DNA of 7,468 nt, from contig JAFAEG010000058.1 in NCBI GenBank assembly GCA_023424095.1, positions 1-7,468 on the forward strand, given 5' to 3'. Shown in pieces: positions 6,494-7,468 of this stretch. A model generated the notes under the pieces. That model was not told the DNA's origin, made no database searches, and saw only the letters and a program-made list of their open reading frames with translations. Both the position numbers and the translations under genes were made by a program. This stretch comes from Pseudomonadota bacterium. Its GTDB lineage: Bacteria > Pseudomonadota > Alphaproteobacteria > Sphingomonadales > Sphingomonadaceae. Positions within the stretch are counted from its first letter, which is position 1. Every line of letters begins with the position of its first letter.

Positions 6494-7468
6494 ATGGCGG
6501 GTGCGACGACGTTGAAACTGCGGGGCCTCTGGCTCTCGGTCCACAAGTGGATCGGGCTGCTTCTGGCCGTGCTGATCATTCCGGTCAGCGTCACCGGTTC
6601 GGCGCTGGTCTGGCACGACGGCCTCGACGATTTGCTGAACCCGCAGCGCGTCGTCGAGGGGCGGGCGGACAAGGCCCCCGGCGACTATGCCGCCGCGGTG
6701 CAGGGTCAGCTGCAGGACGGCGAACGCATCGCCTCGGCGCGCTGGCCGGAAGACGGCGAGGGCGCGGTGCAGGTCGTCGCGACGCGCCCGCCCGCGGAAG
6801 GGCAGCGGCGAGCGCCGCGCACCACCTTTTGGGTCCACCCGGAATCGATGGAAGTGCTCGACACCGCGCGCGGCGGTGGCGGGGCGGTCCAATTCCTGCA
6901 CGTCCTGCACGGCAGCCTGCAGATCCCGAACCTCGGCCGCCAGATCGTCGGTTGGGTCGGCGTCTTCATGCTGATTTCCTGCCTGACCGGCATCTGGCTG
7001 TGGTGGCCGGTGACCGGCAGCGTGGCGCGCGGGTTCCGCTGGCGGCGACAGCCCAGCTTCAACGCGAACCTCCATCATCAACTGGGCTTCTGGGTGCTGA
7101 TCCCGCTGGCGATGCTGAGCGCGACCGGCGTGTGGATCAGCTTCCCACAGACCTTCAGCGGCTTCGAGGCGAGCGCCGAGAAAGCGCCAGCGCCCAAGCA
7201 GGCGGGCCCGCCGCGGCCTGCCCAGCCGCTCGAGCGAACTGCGCTCACCATCGATCAGGTCCTGGCCGAGGTCGGTCAGGCAGGGTCGGGTCGGCTAGCG
7301 ACGGTGACATGGCCCACGGACCAGAAGGCCGAGTGGCAGCTGACGTTCGATGGTGGCGTCGAGGCCGCGGTCGAAGATCGACCGGGGGGTGAGCTTCGGG
7401 TCGGGGCGCCCGATGAGCGCCCCGAAACCATCGCCCGAGTTATGCGCCGCTGGCATGACGGTCAGGGC
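6494..7468 (+). CDS. PepSY-associated transmembrane protein, putative ferric-siderophore reductase (3' end outside window)
   Basis: An open frame of 325 codons runs from the ATG at 6494 to the window end without a stop, so the protein is incomplete. It matches the PepSY_TM (COG3182, PiuB/FoxB-like) family of inner-membrane proteins. Helix 1 (about 16-40) is bracketed by His17 in SVHKWIGLLLAV and His41 in VWHDGL. A periplasmic PepSY-like region follows (about 45-130). FLHVLHGSLQIPNLGRQIVGW (134-154) carries His136 and His139 and leads into helix 2, ending GIWLWWP. NLHHQLGFW (192-200; His194, His195) starts helix 3. A proline-rich linker (about 230-246) precedes a second PepSY-like region (about 250-310), and RRWHDGQG (318-325) normally precedes the last helix, which should lie beyond the window. 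Relatives such as FoxB bind heme through such histidines and reduce ferric siderophores; this role is inferred here. Placement directly after the receptor supports an iron job. Confidence 0.9.
   Translation, partial: MAGATTLKLRGLWLSVHKWIGLLLAVLIIPVSVTGSALVWHDGLDDLLNPQRVVEGRADKAPGDYAAAVQGQLQDGERIASARWPEDGEGAVQVVATRPPAEGQRRAPRTTFWVHPESMEVLDTARGGGGAVQFLHVLHGSLQIPNLGRQIVGWVGVFMLISCLTGIWLWWPVTGSVARGFRWRRQPSFNANLHHQLGFWVLIPLAMLSATGVWISFPQTFSGFEASAEKAPAPKQAGPPRPAQPLERTALTIDQVLAEVGQAGSGRLATVTWPTDQKAEWQLTFDGGVEAAVEDRPGGELRVGAPDERPETIARVMRRWHDGQG

Noticed and set aside
4042..6672. Very long minus-strand open frame (876 codons) antisense to the siderophore receptor
   Set aside because: High GC coding sequence on the plus strand avoids antisense stops. 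The translation is low-complexity and rich in Ala, Arg, Asp, Gly and Val with no family motif, while the plus strand encodes an unmistakable TonB receptor.
6547..7392. Plus-strand open frame in another frame over the PepSY gene
   Set aside because: Arg/Ala-rich shadow. The frame starting at 6494 has a GGAGG site, membrane helices and the PepSY family motifs.

Overview
The window is GC-rich (roughly two thirds G+C by eye) and fully bacterial. Codon use, gene style and protein types (M16 zinc protease, LytS/LytTR pair, TonB receptor, PepSY membrane protein) suggest an alphaproteobacterium, most likely a sphingomonad. This assignment is inference from general resemblance; there is no rRNA or other marker gene. 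No IS element, CRISPR array, tRNA or phage gene was seen.

Layout. Positions 1-611 hold the C-terminal end of an M16 (insulinase-type) peptidase cut by the window edge. After 32 bp comes a LytS/AlgZ-type membrane histidine kinase (644-1804), whose stop overlaps the start of a LytTR response regulator (1801-2607) in an ATGA junction. On the same strand, 61 bp further on, is a small isocitrate lyase/PEP mutase superfamily enzyme (2669-3412). It converges on a NeuD/PglD-type sugar O/N-acetyltransferase on the minus strand (3409-4032); the two stop codons share one CTAG. A 147-bp divergent intergenic region (4033-4179) then leads to a TonB-dependent siderophore receptor (4180-6456). A PepSY-type inner-membrane protein follows (6494 to the window end, incomplete), with its own strong Shine-Dalgarno sequence.

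How the genes work together. The receptor and the PepSY protein form a plausible ferric-siderophore module: the receptor imports the ferric chelate across the outer membrane, and the PepSY protein would handle or reduce it at the inner membrane. The intergenic region upstream carries two inverted repeats of identical architecture (TGCGA-N5-TCGCA), with centres 31 bp apart on either side of a perfect TTGACA. This is the best-supported regulatory signal in the window and looks like a tandem Fur-type operator. The kinase and regulator form a self-contained two-component system with no obvious target nearby. The PEP-mutase-like enzyme and the NeuD-like transferase have no pathway partners in view.

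Novelty. I do not see a convincing undescribed system. The points most worth a second look are the twin operator, the atypical active site of the PEP-mutase-like enzyme, the isolated NeuD-type transferase next to an iron-uptake promoter, and the histidine-rich PepSY protein.
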